Below, in pieces: positions 54,911-64,000 of a stretch of DNA of 64,000 nt. Origin of the DNA: Kondoa malvinella (Eukaryota; Basidiomycota; Agaricostilbomycetes; Agaricostilbales; Kondoaceae); contig BCIM01000009.1 of assembly GCA_039545315.1 (NCBI GenBank), positions 558,001 through 622,000 of the forward strand, in the 5' to 3' direction. Below the pieces are notes generated by a model. It did no database searches and had not been told where the DNA came from. It was given only the letters and a program-made list of their open reading frames with translations. Made by a program: the position numbers and the translations under genes. How positions within the stretch are numbered: the first letter of the stretch is position 1; each line of letters begins with the position of its first letter.

Positions 54911-57206
54911 ATGAGTCAAGAACACTCGAGCATACATTCGAAGAGCAGTGCCGAAGTAGCAGTTGCACGCGACCCAGTGTCTGACGCTAAGATTCTACGC
55001 AAAATTGATAGAAATGTCCTGCCTATGGTGTCTTTGCTTTGTATGCTTGCTCTCGTTCGCCATCATGTATCAAACCATTCTGAATCGTGTCGAATAACAG
55101 ATCTGCTGTCTTTCGTTAGTCTAGATTCGGCTGCCAGAGAGGTGCTAATCCCTCGCTCCAGCTTGATAGATCGAACGTTGGCAATGCGGTACATCATCTT
55201 CCTTCTCCGCCTTTACGGGCTGAATAATATTTCAGAAACTGGAAGGGCTTACTGCCGATCTCAATGTCGTCGGCGCCAATTACAACACTGCTCTCGCTCT
55301 CTTCTTTGTCGGCTATGTCATCGCCGAAATCCCGAGCCAATTGGTACTCAAAAAGCTTAACCCTCAAATCTGGCTGCCCACGATAGCAGTCGCATGGTCC
55401 ATCGTTTCGATCTGCCAAGCTCTAGTGTCTAATCAAGCTGGTTTCTTCGCCGTCCGTCTCTTTCTGGGAATATCCGAAGCGGGTTTTTTCCCAGGCAGTG
55501 TTTTCCTGTTCTCCATGTTCTACCCAAGACATCTTCGTCACTTCAGAGTCGCTCTATTTTTCGTGAGGTGGATTAGCGTCTTTCTTCTCGTCTTGCTGAT
55601 TCAAATGGTGCAGAGTGGAGCTGTTGGTTGACGTCCTTAACTTCCGGATCGCTCTTCATATCTGTCCTCTCTTAGGCTCTAGCAGGTGCATTTGGTGGGA
55701 TACTGGTATGTCACTTTTGCTGCTACCACAAGCAAGCAACTGAGTCTTCGTCTCAGGCTTATGGTCTCGGTGAGATGCGCGGTGAGCACTGCATTTAAAC
55801 AGGTCCGGAGACTTGTCTGACAAGGAGACATCTTCCAGGTGTCGGAGGTTAGGCTTTTGTCACATCTTTCCGCTCATGATACTGATGAGCGATACACCAG
55901 GCAACCCTGGCTGGTGGGTATTTCCCGTACTTGTTTGTCACCTGCTAAAATAGCTGTTGCAAGGTTCTGGATATGCAAGCCCGGTGATACATCGACCAAT
56001 GCATTTGCTGACTGGCTCTTTTAGTCATGATCGAGGCTCTTATCACTTTGGTCGCTGCAGTCGCTGCGTATTGGTTCATTCCAGCTAGCATCGCAAAGGC
56101 CAAATTTCTAAGGTCCGAAGAGAAGGCGCATCTCGTAGACATGCTCTCCGACAACAACGAATTGGTAGTGGAACCATTTGCTTGGGATGGAGTTTTCCAA
56201 GCATTGGAAGACCCGTACTGCTGGCTATACTGTTGAGTCTGTTGAGTGCGCAAATGTAGCATCTGCTGACTCCTTTGACTAAATACAGCTCTACTTTTCC
56301 ATTGCCATTCCTATGTTCTATACAGCATCAGTCTGTTCAGTCCTACGATCATTGCTGGGTTAGGCTTTAAGAGCTGGCAGGCTCAACTCATGTCCACCCC
56401 TCCGGTAACAATGTTTGGTTCAAAGTAACGAGCTTTTCTGATATGCATTATGATCAGTATGTGATCGCTTTCGTCTCCGCTATGACTATGGCCTACTGCT
56501 CGCACAAAGTGAAGGCAAGAGCGCCTTTTATCATCATCGCTGACCTTGCGGTTGTGATCGGGTACATCGTCCTAATCACTGACACTCGGGCTGGACCTTC
56601 TTACGTTGGTCTATTCTTCACCATTGGTGGTATTTACACCGGAAACGCTTTGGTACTTTCCTGGCCGTCGTTCGTGTTGTCTTGCCATCGAGGCCAATGC
56701 TGTTGACGGCGATGCAGTGAGAATGTGTCGAATCAAACGAAGAGAGCAACAGCCTTAGGAATGCAGATTGCTATTGGCAACTGCGGCGCCATCAGTGAGT
56801 AGCTTATCGTGGGTCTGGATGCTGTAGAGTACTAATGCATGGACCAGCGAGTGTGCTGTTATACCGTCCTTCTTTCTCTGCCAATCACTTCCGCAATGGT
56901 ACGATAGAAATGTACCTCAAAATTGCTCAAGCTTATTGTAAACAGCACATATCATCGCTTTGGGTTACATTGTCGCAGGAGCCTTGGTGGCCCTCACTTT
57001 GTCAGTCCTCGCGATGTCCACGCATCATGACAGCTGATGCTGTTTATAGATGGCTTATGCTGGCAAGGGACAACAAGAAGCGTGCAGCTTTATTGGCTAA
57101 AGAAGAAGGAAGCGAAAAGTCAACTGCAGCACTCTCTCATGATGAAGCGCGAGAAAATCGTAAGCGATTGGGAGACCGGGACCCAACCTATGTATACCAG
57201 ATTTGA
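54911..57206 (+). CDS. MFS permease, DAL5/anion:cation symporter family
   Basis: Roughly fifteen exons assemble a complete transporter. Blocks: DAKILRKIDRNVLPMVSLLY, LLSFLDRSNVGNA, KLEGLTADLNVVGANYNTAL, FFVGYVIAEIPSQLVLKKL, AGFFAVRLFLGISEAGFFPG, FYPRHLRHFRVALFF-SGA, ALAGAFGGILAYGLGEM, GWFWIFMIEALITLVAAV, YSISLFSPTIIAGLGFKSWQ, NVSNQTKRATALGMQIAIGN and GYIVAGALVALTL, with a charged C-terminal tail ending DPTYVYQI. The order is that of the DAL5 family (allantoate, pantothenate, biotin and cysteine carriers). In S. cerevisiae the DAL5-family carrier YCT1 lies close to JLP1, so a sulfur-compound substrate is a reasonable inference. One intron (55975-56024) seems to start GCAAGC, giving the conserved WIFMIEAL. 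Confidence 0.82.
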
Positions 57207-57289
57207 GTGAGAATGAGGATGAGATATGAAGGAATGAAGGAATTGAAATAGTTTTAGATAGAGAAGCAATGTCAAACAATACAGTCTCG

Positions 57290-57651
57290 TATCGACAAAC
57301 AGAGGCTGGAGACGAGACTGGTTTTAGATGAGGACTTGCATCGAGCTGTTTCGAGCGGGTCCGAAGGTTCGAAATACAGCGCAGCTCCAACAGCCCAGAT
57401 TGGGAAGAAGATGAAACCCACTAGTGGATATGAATCAGCGTGAGGGACACATAAGGCTAAAATGGAGCCTCACGCCAAAAGCATCGTTCTGGACGAGTCC
57501 GTCTTTCCGCACCGTACGATGGTAGGTCGTCGTCGATCATAGTCACAGGCGAAAGAGTAGCAGCCGAACACTCAGTGAAGAGGTCATAAGCGGCAGGGTT
57601 TGCGTTCGATGAAAGACGGGCCGCAGGAGGAAAAGTAAGGGAGGCAGCCAT
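57290..57651 (-). pseudogene. Truncated duplicate of the two-helix membrane-protein gene
   Basis: The copy has the same start (57649-57651), exon 1, intron 1 and first helix as the gene at 51733-52316. Exon 2 loses homology at 57290, inside the Ser/Lys loop, so the DEMRDFW segment, the second helix and the last exon are missing. The sequence beyond runs into the 3' region of the DAL5-type gene. It is probably non-functional, though a short protein with one helix could still be made. Confidence 0.75.
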
Positions 57652-58170
57652 AGTGATGAATAAGAGACCAGCATCTTGACAAGAGGGGGGAAGCCTTATA
57701 CAGGCTCGGATTGCCAGATCAATCACATCGCATCAAGAAGATTTGATGTTTGCTGAACGCCTTGAGCACAAAAGGCCATATCTCGGGAATTGTTGCAGCA
57801 AAACCACGACAGCAAAGTACAGCAAGATGGCTTCTGGTTCTTCGTATTGGGCTCAGGCATGCTTTGCCTGGGGCGTAGCTGCGACAGGCAGAACCTCGAA
57901 TTGGGACAGGCTTGGACGTTCATTCTCTTCGCTTATATAATGCCTGCTATTCCTTGGCCGCTGCTGCATACTCCTCTATGCTCTTCTTGGCCGGGAAGGT
58001 CTTCGCGTTTCCGAGTCTGTGGTCGATATGGTCAAAAAGATGGAAATTTATGCATCCTCTGGCATTGGTAGACAAGCTCTTCTGCTTGCCTCGCGAGAAG
58101 AGCATTATCACTTGTAGCCCCTTGCACTCCATCTGTTCGCTTTTGTCTGTCAAAGCTTGGCTCTGCAACG
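57290..58170 (+). repeat. Direct repeat copy 2 (881 bases)
   Basis: This is the partner of 51955-52835, in the same orientation. It starts 84 bases after the stop codon of the DAL5-type gene. Near-identity ends exactly at 58170. The same 62-codon minus-strand frame is present (stop at 57947). The two copies bracket the TauD and DAL5-type genes. Confidence 0.9.
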
Positions 58171-58281
58171 ACCTATCTGTCCAGGGCTTCGAAGCTCTAG
58201 CTGTCTCCAGTCTGCGTTCGCTACTTAAAACTGCTCAAATTTGTCCTGTAGCCAGAACAAGCAAGCAGTTGGCAAACTGGT
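58171..58281 (+). repeat. Diverged flank of the repeat
   Basis: This stretch is recognisably related to about 52859-52971 (shared CTCAAATTTGTCC, GTAGCCAGAACAAGCAA and AGTTGGCA words) but carries many substitutions and small gaps. Copy 1 has 23 additional bases (52836-52858) at the junction. The contrast with the adjacent near-identical 881 bases is sharp. From 58282 to the next start codon at 58727 I see no gene. Confidence 0.7.
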
Positions 58282-58726
58282 GCGGCCCATTTTGCCAAAT
58301 ACTCTTCGTCTGCCCTATCGCATCGTTTCTGACTCATGACCAAGCCCAGAGCATACTTGTCAGGGACTAGCGCTTATCCCTTATCACGTTCCCTCGAACA
58401 GCTTGCTGGCCTTCGAGCAGTTACATGCACGAAACGGAATCGATCTGTTCGTTAGAACGAAACAACGCCCGCAAGGCGATTCCAGACAATTTCTGGCTAA
58501 TCCCGCTTCTTTCGAGTACTACTAATAGAGGCTTCTTTCGGCTGTGACGCGGGCCAAGACCACCTTCATCCCCGCAGAATCGGACAACGATCGAGCGGCT
58601 CTTGTTCATTCATCCGCGGCCATTCTTCTGGCCTCCCTGTTCCCCGTATCCTACCTTGGGGCTCCTACACTCATTCCCCGTTATCCGCTGCTCTGCATTA
58701 TTGCTGGCCTACCAAATTGAGACGAT

Positions 58727-61517
58727 ATGTCGACGCAACATTTGTCCAAAGTTGAGCAGCAAGGCCAGCACGACGAGCTGGATGATGACTTCCAAGACCC
58801 GCACATCGTTGCATTGCGCGATAATCCCGCTCATGCCGAGCGTCTATCTGTCAGAACTGTTCTGTCCATTTTTGTGAGTCAAGAACTGCCAGACATAAGC
58901 TGTCAGAGCGCTAGCTGAAGTATTCCGCAGTTCCTCTCTCTGTCCTTCACGGCACCCATTTCGCTAGGCTTCCTTTTGCCTACTGCGATTATCGCGTTGG
59001 TCCCTCACTAGCGCTTACTGCTCATATTGACATATTTGTCAGTCAAATCGGTCAAGAATTGGGTGACATGACCACGATTGGTTGGATAGCCAGTGGATGG
59101 AGCGTCGCTTCTTCGGTCGGTCGTTTCCCCTCAAGCTTCATCGAGTGAGCTGACTCGCTGCGTCTTGTAGATCTCTTTCGGTATTGCGGTAAGCTCTTCC
59201 CTGGATGCCTGCGAGCTGAGGCCTGAAACGCTGGCAGGGCAACTTGTCGGACATCTTTGGTCGTCGCTACGTCGTCCTGAGCGGACAATTTATTACCTTG
59301 ATTGGCGCTGTCATCGCTTCAACCGCAAACCAGACTACGATTGTCGCAGCGGGAAGCACTGTTGTAGGTATGTACTCCGTCTTGGGTCCCGGAGTAGCGT
59401 TGATTGTGCTCAGGTTTCGGCTGTGGTATGATCTTCGTTTGTTATGCCGGCAAGTATTTGCTCTTTACACGCGACTCGGCACTGAATTTACGCACGGTCA
59501 GGCATACCCGAGCTCTTGCCTAATCGCTGGCGCGGTGCTGTAAGCTTATACTGTCGCCAGCAAAGTCTTGAACTTTGTTGATATGCACGCTTGCGTTCTT
59601 TCAGGGACTTGCATGCACCGAGTTCATGATGGTCGTTCCGTGGGGTATTGGGGCCGTCTACTTTGCTCAGGCGATTCTTGCCTCGGCTAGCTGGGTAAGT
59701 TTATAGCATGTCAGATGCGATTACAGCACTCATTTATACACCCGCGCTCGTCTTAGAGATGGGTTTACTGCAAGTACTCGGAAAGCGATTTAGGGCGTCT
59801 TCTGACTCATATTCATCATTAGATGGTGCTATCATGTACTCCGGAGTCGCATTTGTTGGTGAGATTCTTTCTTTCTTGCTTTGCTTCTGCGTTCTCATGC
59901 GCTGGTTGCTCACAGGCACTGCGGTGGTGTATTTCCCCCCGACACATCCTCAGCAAGACTATGGCAAGACTCGTATGCAGCAGCTGAAAGAGCTCGACTT
60001 TATCGGCATTATCCTCTATTCCACTGGCCTGACCGTACTCTTGATTGGACTCTCGTGGGCTGGCCAGCCGTAGGTGGCATCGTAATCCATAGACTGTCAT
60101 TCTCACGTTTGCGCAGTGGTCACGAATGGTCATCTGCCTCGGTCGTCGCGCCGATCGTTATTGGATTTTGCACCTTTGCCGCTTGCTTTGTCTACGACTT
60201 TACAGTCCGACCGAAGAACGCTTTCCTTCCTATCGACCTCTTCCGTCGCATTCGTGGTTTCACCATGTATATTTCAAAATTTGACGAGACGACAGTTCGC
60301 TGATATCGACGAGGCAGTTTACTTGTCTTGGTCTTTGTGGCTGGTGAGCTTGTCTGCTCGCCTGGCGTCTGCATACTGAGAATGTCCTAGGCATGATCTT
60401 TTACAGCTCTTCAGCTTTGTTGCCTCAAGCTACTCTCTACTGCTTTACTTCCGACCCGACCGAGATCGGTGTCATCTCCTTACCTAATGGTTTCGGACGC
60501 GAGTCTTCAGTGTCTTCATTAGCGTCCCTTTGCTCATATCAACGTGTCTGCCTCAGAACTGATTGGCGGAGTAATAATGCCCACCCTGATTCCGATCATC
60601 AAACGTATGCGAGGACAATTCATTGTGGCTCTGGCTATTCAGACACTGTTCTGCGGCTTCTACGCTTGGGCCATTCATGATCGTTGGTCATCTTCACCAT
60701 TGCAAACAATCCACTGACTACTTCTTGCAGACAAGTATGCCTGGATGATCGCTCAAATCTTTGGTCAAGGTGCATTCGCATGGATCACCCTGCTGGCATA
60801 GTGAGGCTTGTCTGAACTCCGTCCTTCTCAAGTTGAATGTAACCGGACAGTGTCGTCGCCGGTCTTAACGTCCCACAGAACCAACTTGGAGTAGCATCTG
60901 GACTCATTGGTGTTTTCCGATCAGCAGGAGGGTGAGCCAAACCTGCACTCAAGTGATACAGAGCTGACTTCAGCCTCCCAGATCTGTCGGCAACGCAATC
61001 TTCTCTACGATCCTCAACGGACGCGTGAACACGCTGCTTGGTCCTGCTATTATCGGCGCTGCAGTCAGCCAAGGCTTTGACCCAGCAAATGCAGCTCGTG
61101 AGCGCTTATGCAAACATTTCTGTTCCCTGTGTCTGATCGTATATCCAGCTTTGATCGGCGCTACTGCTGCAAATGCTGTCGGTGTACCTGGTGCTTTCGC
61201 TGCTGTACCAGGCATCACAGATGCCATACAAGCCGCTGCAGCTCAAGCATTCAAGGAAGCTTACGCTTCAGCTTTCTCTACCGTCTTTCTGACCACTATT
61301 GGTCAGTCTCATTATATGCAGAGTTGCACCTTTACTAACAGCTTGTACAGCTTTTAACGGCATCGCTTTGATCTGCGCGTTCTTCGTGAAGGATGTTTCA
61401 CAATTCCTCACCAACCACACCGCTGTTCATTTGGTGACCGAGAAGGGAAAGAGTGGAGGGGCCGTAGAGCAGCAGCGTGCCTCCGATGTCCGCGTGGACG
61501 AAGCTGTTGAGAAGTAG
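58727..61517 (+). CDS. MFS efflux pump, TRI12/siderophore-transporter type
   Basis: About fifteen exons encode a 14-helix type carrier. The cytosolic start is MSTQHLSKVEQQGQHDELDD. Blocks: IGQELGDMTTIGWIASGWSV, GNLSDIFGRRYVVLSGQFIT (motif A), LIGAVIASTANQTTIVAAGS, VVPWGIGAVYFAQAILASAS, YFPPTHPQQDYGKTRMQQLK, ELDFIGIILYSTGLTVLLIG, LFRRIRGFTMYI, LIPIIKRMRGQFIVALAIQT, NQLGVASGLIGVFRSAGGSV and GNAIFSTILNGRVNTLLGPA, ending RASDVRVDEAVEK. This is the fungal TRI12-like family, which exports toxins or carries siderophores by proton antiport. No metabolite biosynthesis gene lies nearby, so the substrate is unknown. Exon borders in the middle are approximate. Confidence 0.8.
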
Positions 61518-61631
61518 TGTGAATTGAGCTTCGGATATTGTATTTGTAATATGAAATGGATCTCGAATCGATGCGAATGCATTGCTGGCTCAACTCGACT
61601 ATCTACAATCTCCTTTCCGATGCTGAGCCAT

Positions 61632-63314
61632 CTAGGCCTCTTCTCGATTGGCATTCTTGTTCTTTGGCTCTTTGACAATCAAGTCGGCTTGCAAGAGCTT
61701 CATGCGCAAAAGCAGAGCACGGTTCGTTGCTTCAGATTGCTTGCCCACTTCCAGAGCGCGCTTAAATACATCTGAACGCTGAGAGGGATCGTGAGCTTTC
61801 AGGACCTGAAGGACTCTTTAGCATGGCAAGCACCATTTTGAGTTTCGCACGCACCTTGTTCTTGGTGTCGATTCTAGCTTTCAAGCTACCGCTCTGCACC
61901 AAGCCAACCACATCCCTCATCATCTGCTCCTCGGACCACCCAAACGCATCCGCCATCCTGCTCAAGCTGACTGAACCGAACGGGGAAAAGTACTGCACTA
62001 CCGCTCTGTTCCTAATAGCCGTCATCAACGCACCAATGTGAGGATCCAAGTGTAAATCGAGTGCTGCCCGAGGTTGATATCGATCCAGCAATTCCAAAGC
62101 GAGCTTGTACTTGCTTTCGTAAAAGGCAGAGACAATGTCTTTGAGATGAGGCTCTAGTTCGAGAAGAGGTCGTAGATCGGCATTATCGACTACTTTGCGT
62201 TTGAGTTGAGCCCGATCGAAAGTCGCCAAAGCGCACAGGGTAGCGTAAAGAGCAATGTCGTTAGGTGCAATGTAGTGTTGAGCGTCTGCTTGTCGAACAC
62301 CAGCACCAATGCGAAGGAAATTGATGGCGGCTTTGTAGTAGTGACCTTGACCCAAATCGGCAACACCACTTGCAACTGCCAATCGCTCAATCGTAGCCAT
62401 CCTCTCCCTCTCAGCAGCTTCCTCCTCCTTTGACGCGCCCGTAGCTACCATACCAGGTAAATTGACCTGTTTGCTTTTCGCTTGCGCACTCGCCCCAGCC
62501 GCTGAAGCAGCACCATTCAAAGCTTCCATCGCAGCTTCAGCTTTGACCACATAATTGCGAACGAAAGCATAATTTTGCATCTCCAAAGCGACTTCGATGA
62601 CGGACAAGCACATTTCGACGACGTGAGGAGGGGTGCTGCAAAAGTCGCGTGACTTGGTGTGGGAGCGAATAGAGAGTTGAAGATCTCCTGCGCGGTGGTA
62701 GTAGTTGCCCAGATCGCGATGACCCATCTGCGATAGCTATAAGAGATAGAGCAAGTACGAAGAGGAGCGAACTTTACACGAATGCTCTCTTTGATCAAGT
62801 TGTTCTGGTAATTCTTGAGCTCTACTTCAAGCTTGTCGAGTTCTCTGTTGGAACTGCGCCTGGTGCTGTCCACCCAGCTAGAATCTAGTGGCAAAGTAGA
62901 CTTGTCGGCCGCAGAGAGGGCAGCTTGAGACGGATGTTCAGCAGTACTGCATTCCTTTTTAAAGTTGTTCAAAGCAGTATTGTGCTCTTGGACAGTAGTA
63001 GAGTAGAGCGCGTGATCCAAAGTAGTCTCTTTCAAGGTCTGAGCAGCCAGTGCATACGCATCCAACGACAGAACGGGGCAGCTTCGAGCGATAAAGATGA
63101 GCCTCTGAGCTCTACGACGGCCTTGAATACGTGCAAGTATCAGCAAAGGGGCAGGCAAAGCGCGACGAAGCTGCTGCTGCTCACCTTGGTAATTGTCTGC
63201 ATACACGTTCAGATCAAACACTGAAAGATCTGGCAGGTCGACAGTCTTGCTGGTGATCTTGTTGGCTGCTGCGTGGCTGTTGCTTGAGCTCGCTACAGGT
63301 ACATCGACTTCCAT
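61632..63314 (-). CDS. CSN1: COP9 signalosome subunit 1
   Basis: Five or so exons. The start MEVDVPVASSS (63312-63314) precedes VDLPDLSVFDLNVYADNYQG, RAQRLIFIARSCPVL, then KNYQNNLIKESIR-MGHRDLG, NYYHRAGDLQLSIRSHTKS, YYKAAINFLRIG, PNDIALYATLCALATFDRAQ, YQPRAALDLHLDPHIGALM and the PCI winged helix with VVQYFSPFGSVSLSRMADAF, ending LKARIDTKNK-VLKAHDP and KEPKNKNANREEA. This is the CSN1/GPS1/RPN7 PCI family; the helical repeats and the RDLGNYY block favour CSN1. CSN removes NEDD8 from cullins and so tunes SCF ligases, a functional link to the F-box protein in this window, though not a genetic one. Confidence 0.85.
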
Positions 63315-63859
63315 CTTTGTATTTGGCAGTCTCTTGTCAAGCAATGGCCATCTATCTTCTGAACTCTTTCGATTTCGTATGGGCTGCTACTGATCTTCTC
63401 TCTCGGTGCCGCTGTCGAATCTGCATTCTCTTCGCCCTGCTTCGCGCTCACACTCACGCCTGCTTGCACGCTGGAAGCCATGCATGAGTCGACGGCCTCT
63501 CACACTCTGCTGCCTTCCTCTCCTTCCCTTAGTATCCTTTGTCTTCTCCTTGTCGGTCTTCGTCTGTTGCTAATATCGCTTTGAAGCTATGACGCCTCGT
63601 TCAACGACAGTCTACGCGCCTTGCAATTCCACCTGCGACTTATATAGCGCGTTTACCTCTGTGTTGAGTGTATCGATTGTGATCTGGACTAGCTTCTGCC
63701 ATCCGCTTGCTATAAAGCTGATCTGCATCGTGTCTCTTCTCTTCTTCCTCACCTCCATTTCGAGTCAACTGGTTTGCACTCTCCTCTGGCTAGGATATCA
63801 CACGCAGGCCGTCACAACACCACTACACTCATTCTATCAAACAACAAACAAAAATCACA
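63315..63859. promoter_or_regulatory. Divergent promoter region, CSN1 and secreted protein
   Basis: These 545 bases separate two divergent genes. A TATATA element lies at 63641-63646, about 215 bases before the ATG of the secreted protein, and a CA-rich leader (ACAACAAACAAAAATCACA) precedes that ATG, a form common in highly translated fungal messages. No coding sequence is supported. Confidence 0.45.
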
Positions 63860-64000
63860 ATGCCTAGCCAAAGAATGCAACGCATGCGTTTGTTGGCTTT
63901 CCTTTCCGTCATCTGCTGGTCTTCGACTACACTCGCTTTGCCCGTCTCTAGCGAAGTCCCAGAAGTCGCTATCCCTCTCACCCGTATCTCTGCCGACCTT
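63860..64000 (+). CDS. Secreted protein, 3' end cut by window edge; possibly aspartic protease
   Basis: The ATG at 63860 opens MPSQRMQRMRLLAFLSVICW, SSTTLALP, a clear signal peptide with an ALP cleavage region. The next residues, VSSEVPEVAIPLTRISADL, resemble the start of the propeptide of fungal pepsin-like aspartic proteases, in which an IPL(T/S)R block is common. Only 47 residues are visible, so the assignment is tentative; secretion itself is well supported. Confidence 0.5.
   Translation, partial: MPSQRMQRMRLLAFLSVICWSSTTLALPVSSEVPEVAIPLTRISADL

Noticed and set aside
54911..57206. DAL5-type gene appeared broken by many stops
   Set aside because: Careful splicing restores every expected helix and loop motif; stops all fall within short introns.
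58727..61517. Secondary-metabolite cluster around the TRI12-type pump
   Set aside because: No PKS, NRPS, terpene synthase or cluster regulator is visible on either side; the neighbours are CSN1 and the sulfonate pair.
1..64000. CRISPR arrays, rRNA, tRNA, transposase genes, terminal inverted repeats
   Set aside because: None seen by eye. A few TTCGAAT-like words occur but without cloverleaf context; a tRNAscan run would be decisive.

Overview
The window is eukaryotic nuclear DNA, almost certainly from a fungus and most likely a basidiomycete yeast. Genes are packed on both strands, many separated by less than 400 bases. Nearly every gene is cut by several introns of about 45-60 bases with GT(A/C/T)NG(T/G) donors and CAG/TAG acceptors. 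The gene set is fungal: a capsule-type PC-esterase, AIM6, respiratory complex I, CSN1, APC2, a GDP-fucose-type transporter and DAL5- and TRI12-type transporters. I cannot place it below phylum. I re-spliced genes by hand, so many coding spans below join several short open frames.

Layout. 1-16 kb: a truncated AIM6-type phosphodiesterase, a PC-esterase, a 1339-residue disordered SP-rich protein, a PGC1-type glycerophosphodiesterase, ribosomal protein S12, a membrane-anchored SGNH-like protein, a PIN-domain protein and a disordered conserved fungal protein. 16-27 kb, all on the minus strand: an aldehyde dehydrogenase, a cation-diffusion-facilitator transporter, a small hypothetical protein, a DDT/WHIM chromatin protein and an F-box/LRR protein. 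27-37 kb: a tiny coiled-coil gene, a membrane protein, a PP2C phosphatase, a PMP47/ANT1-like carrier, a small secreted protein and a nucleotide-sugar transporter. 37-51 kb: several very small multi-exon genes, complex I NDUFA13, an alpha/beta hydrolase, succinate-semialdehyde dehydrogenase, a DCR2-type phosphoesterase, exosome CSL4 and APC2.

51-61.5 kb is the accessory-looking part. A divergently transcribed TauD/JLP1-type dioxygenase and a DAL5-family permease share a 242-base promoter and look like a sulfonate or sulfur-acquisition pair. They lie between two direct copies of an 881-base segment 5335 bases apart. The second copy carries a truncated duplicate of a small membrane-protein gene. 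A TRI12-type efflux pump follows, then CSN1 and the start of a secreted protein.

Most notable: six introns appear to use GC-AG rather than GT-AG borders, several demanded by conserved protein motifs; there are coding micro-exons of 6, 12 and 14 bases; and a near-identical repeat brackets the sulfonate pair. No CRISPR array, rRNA, convincing tRNA or intact transposon was seen.
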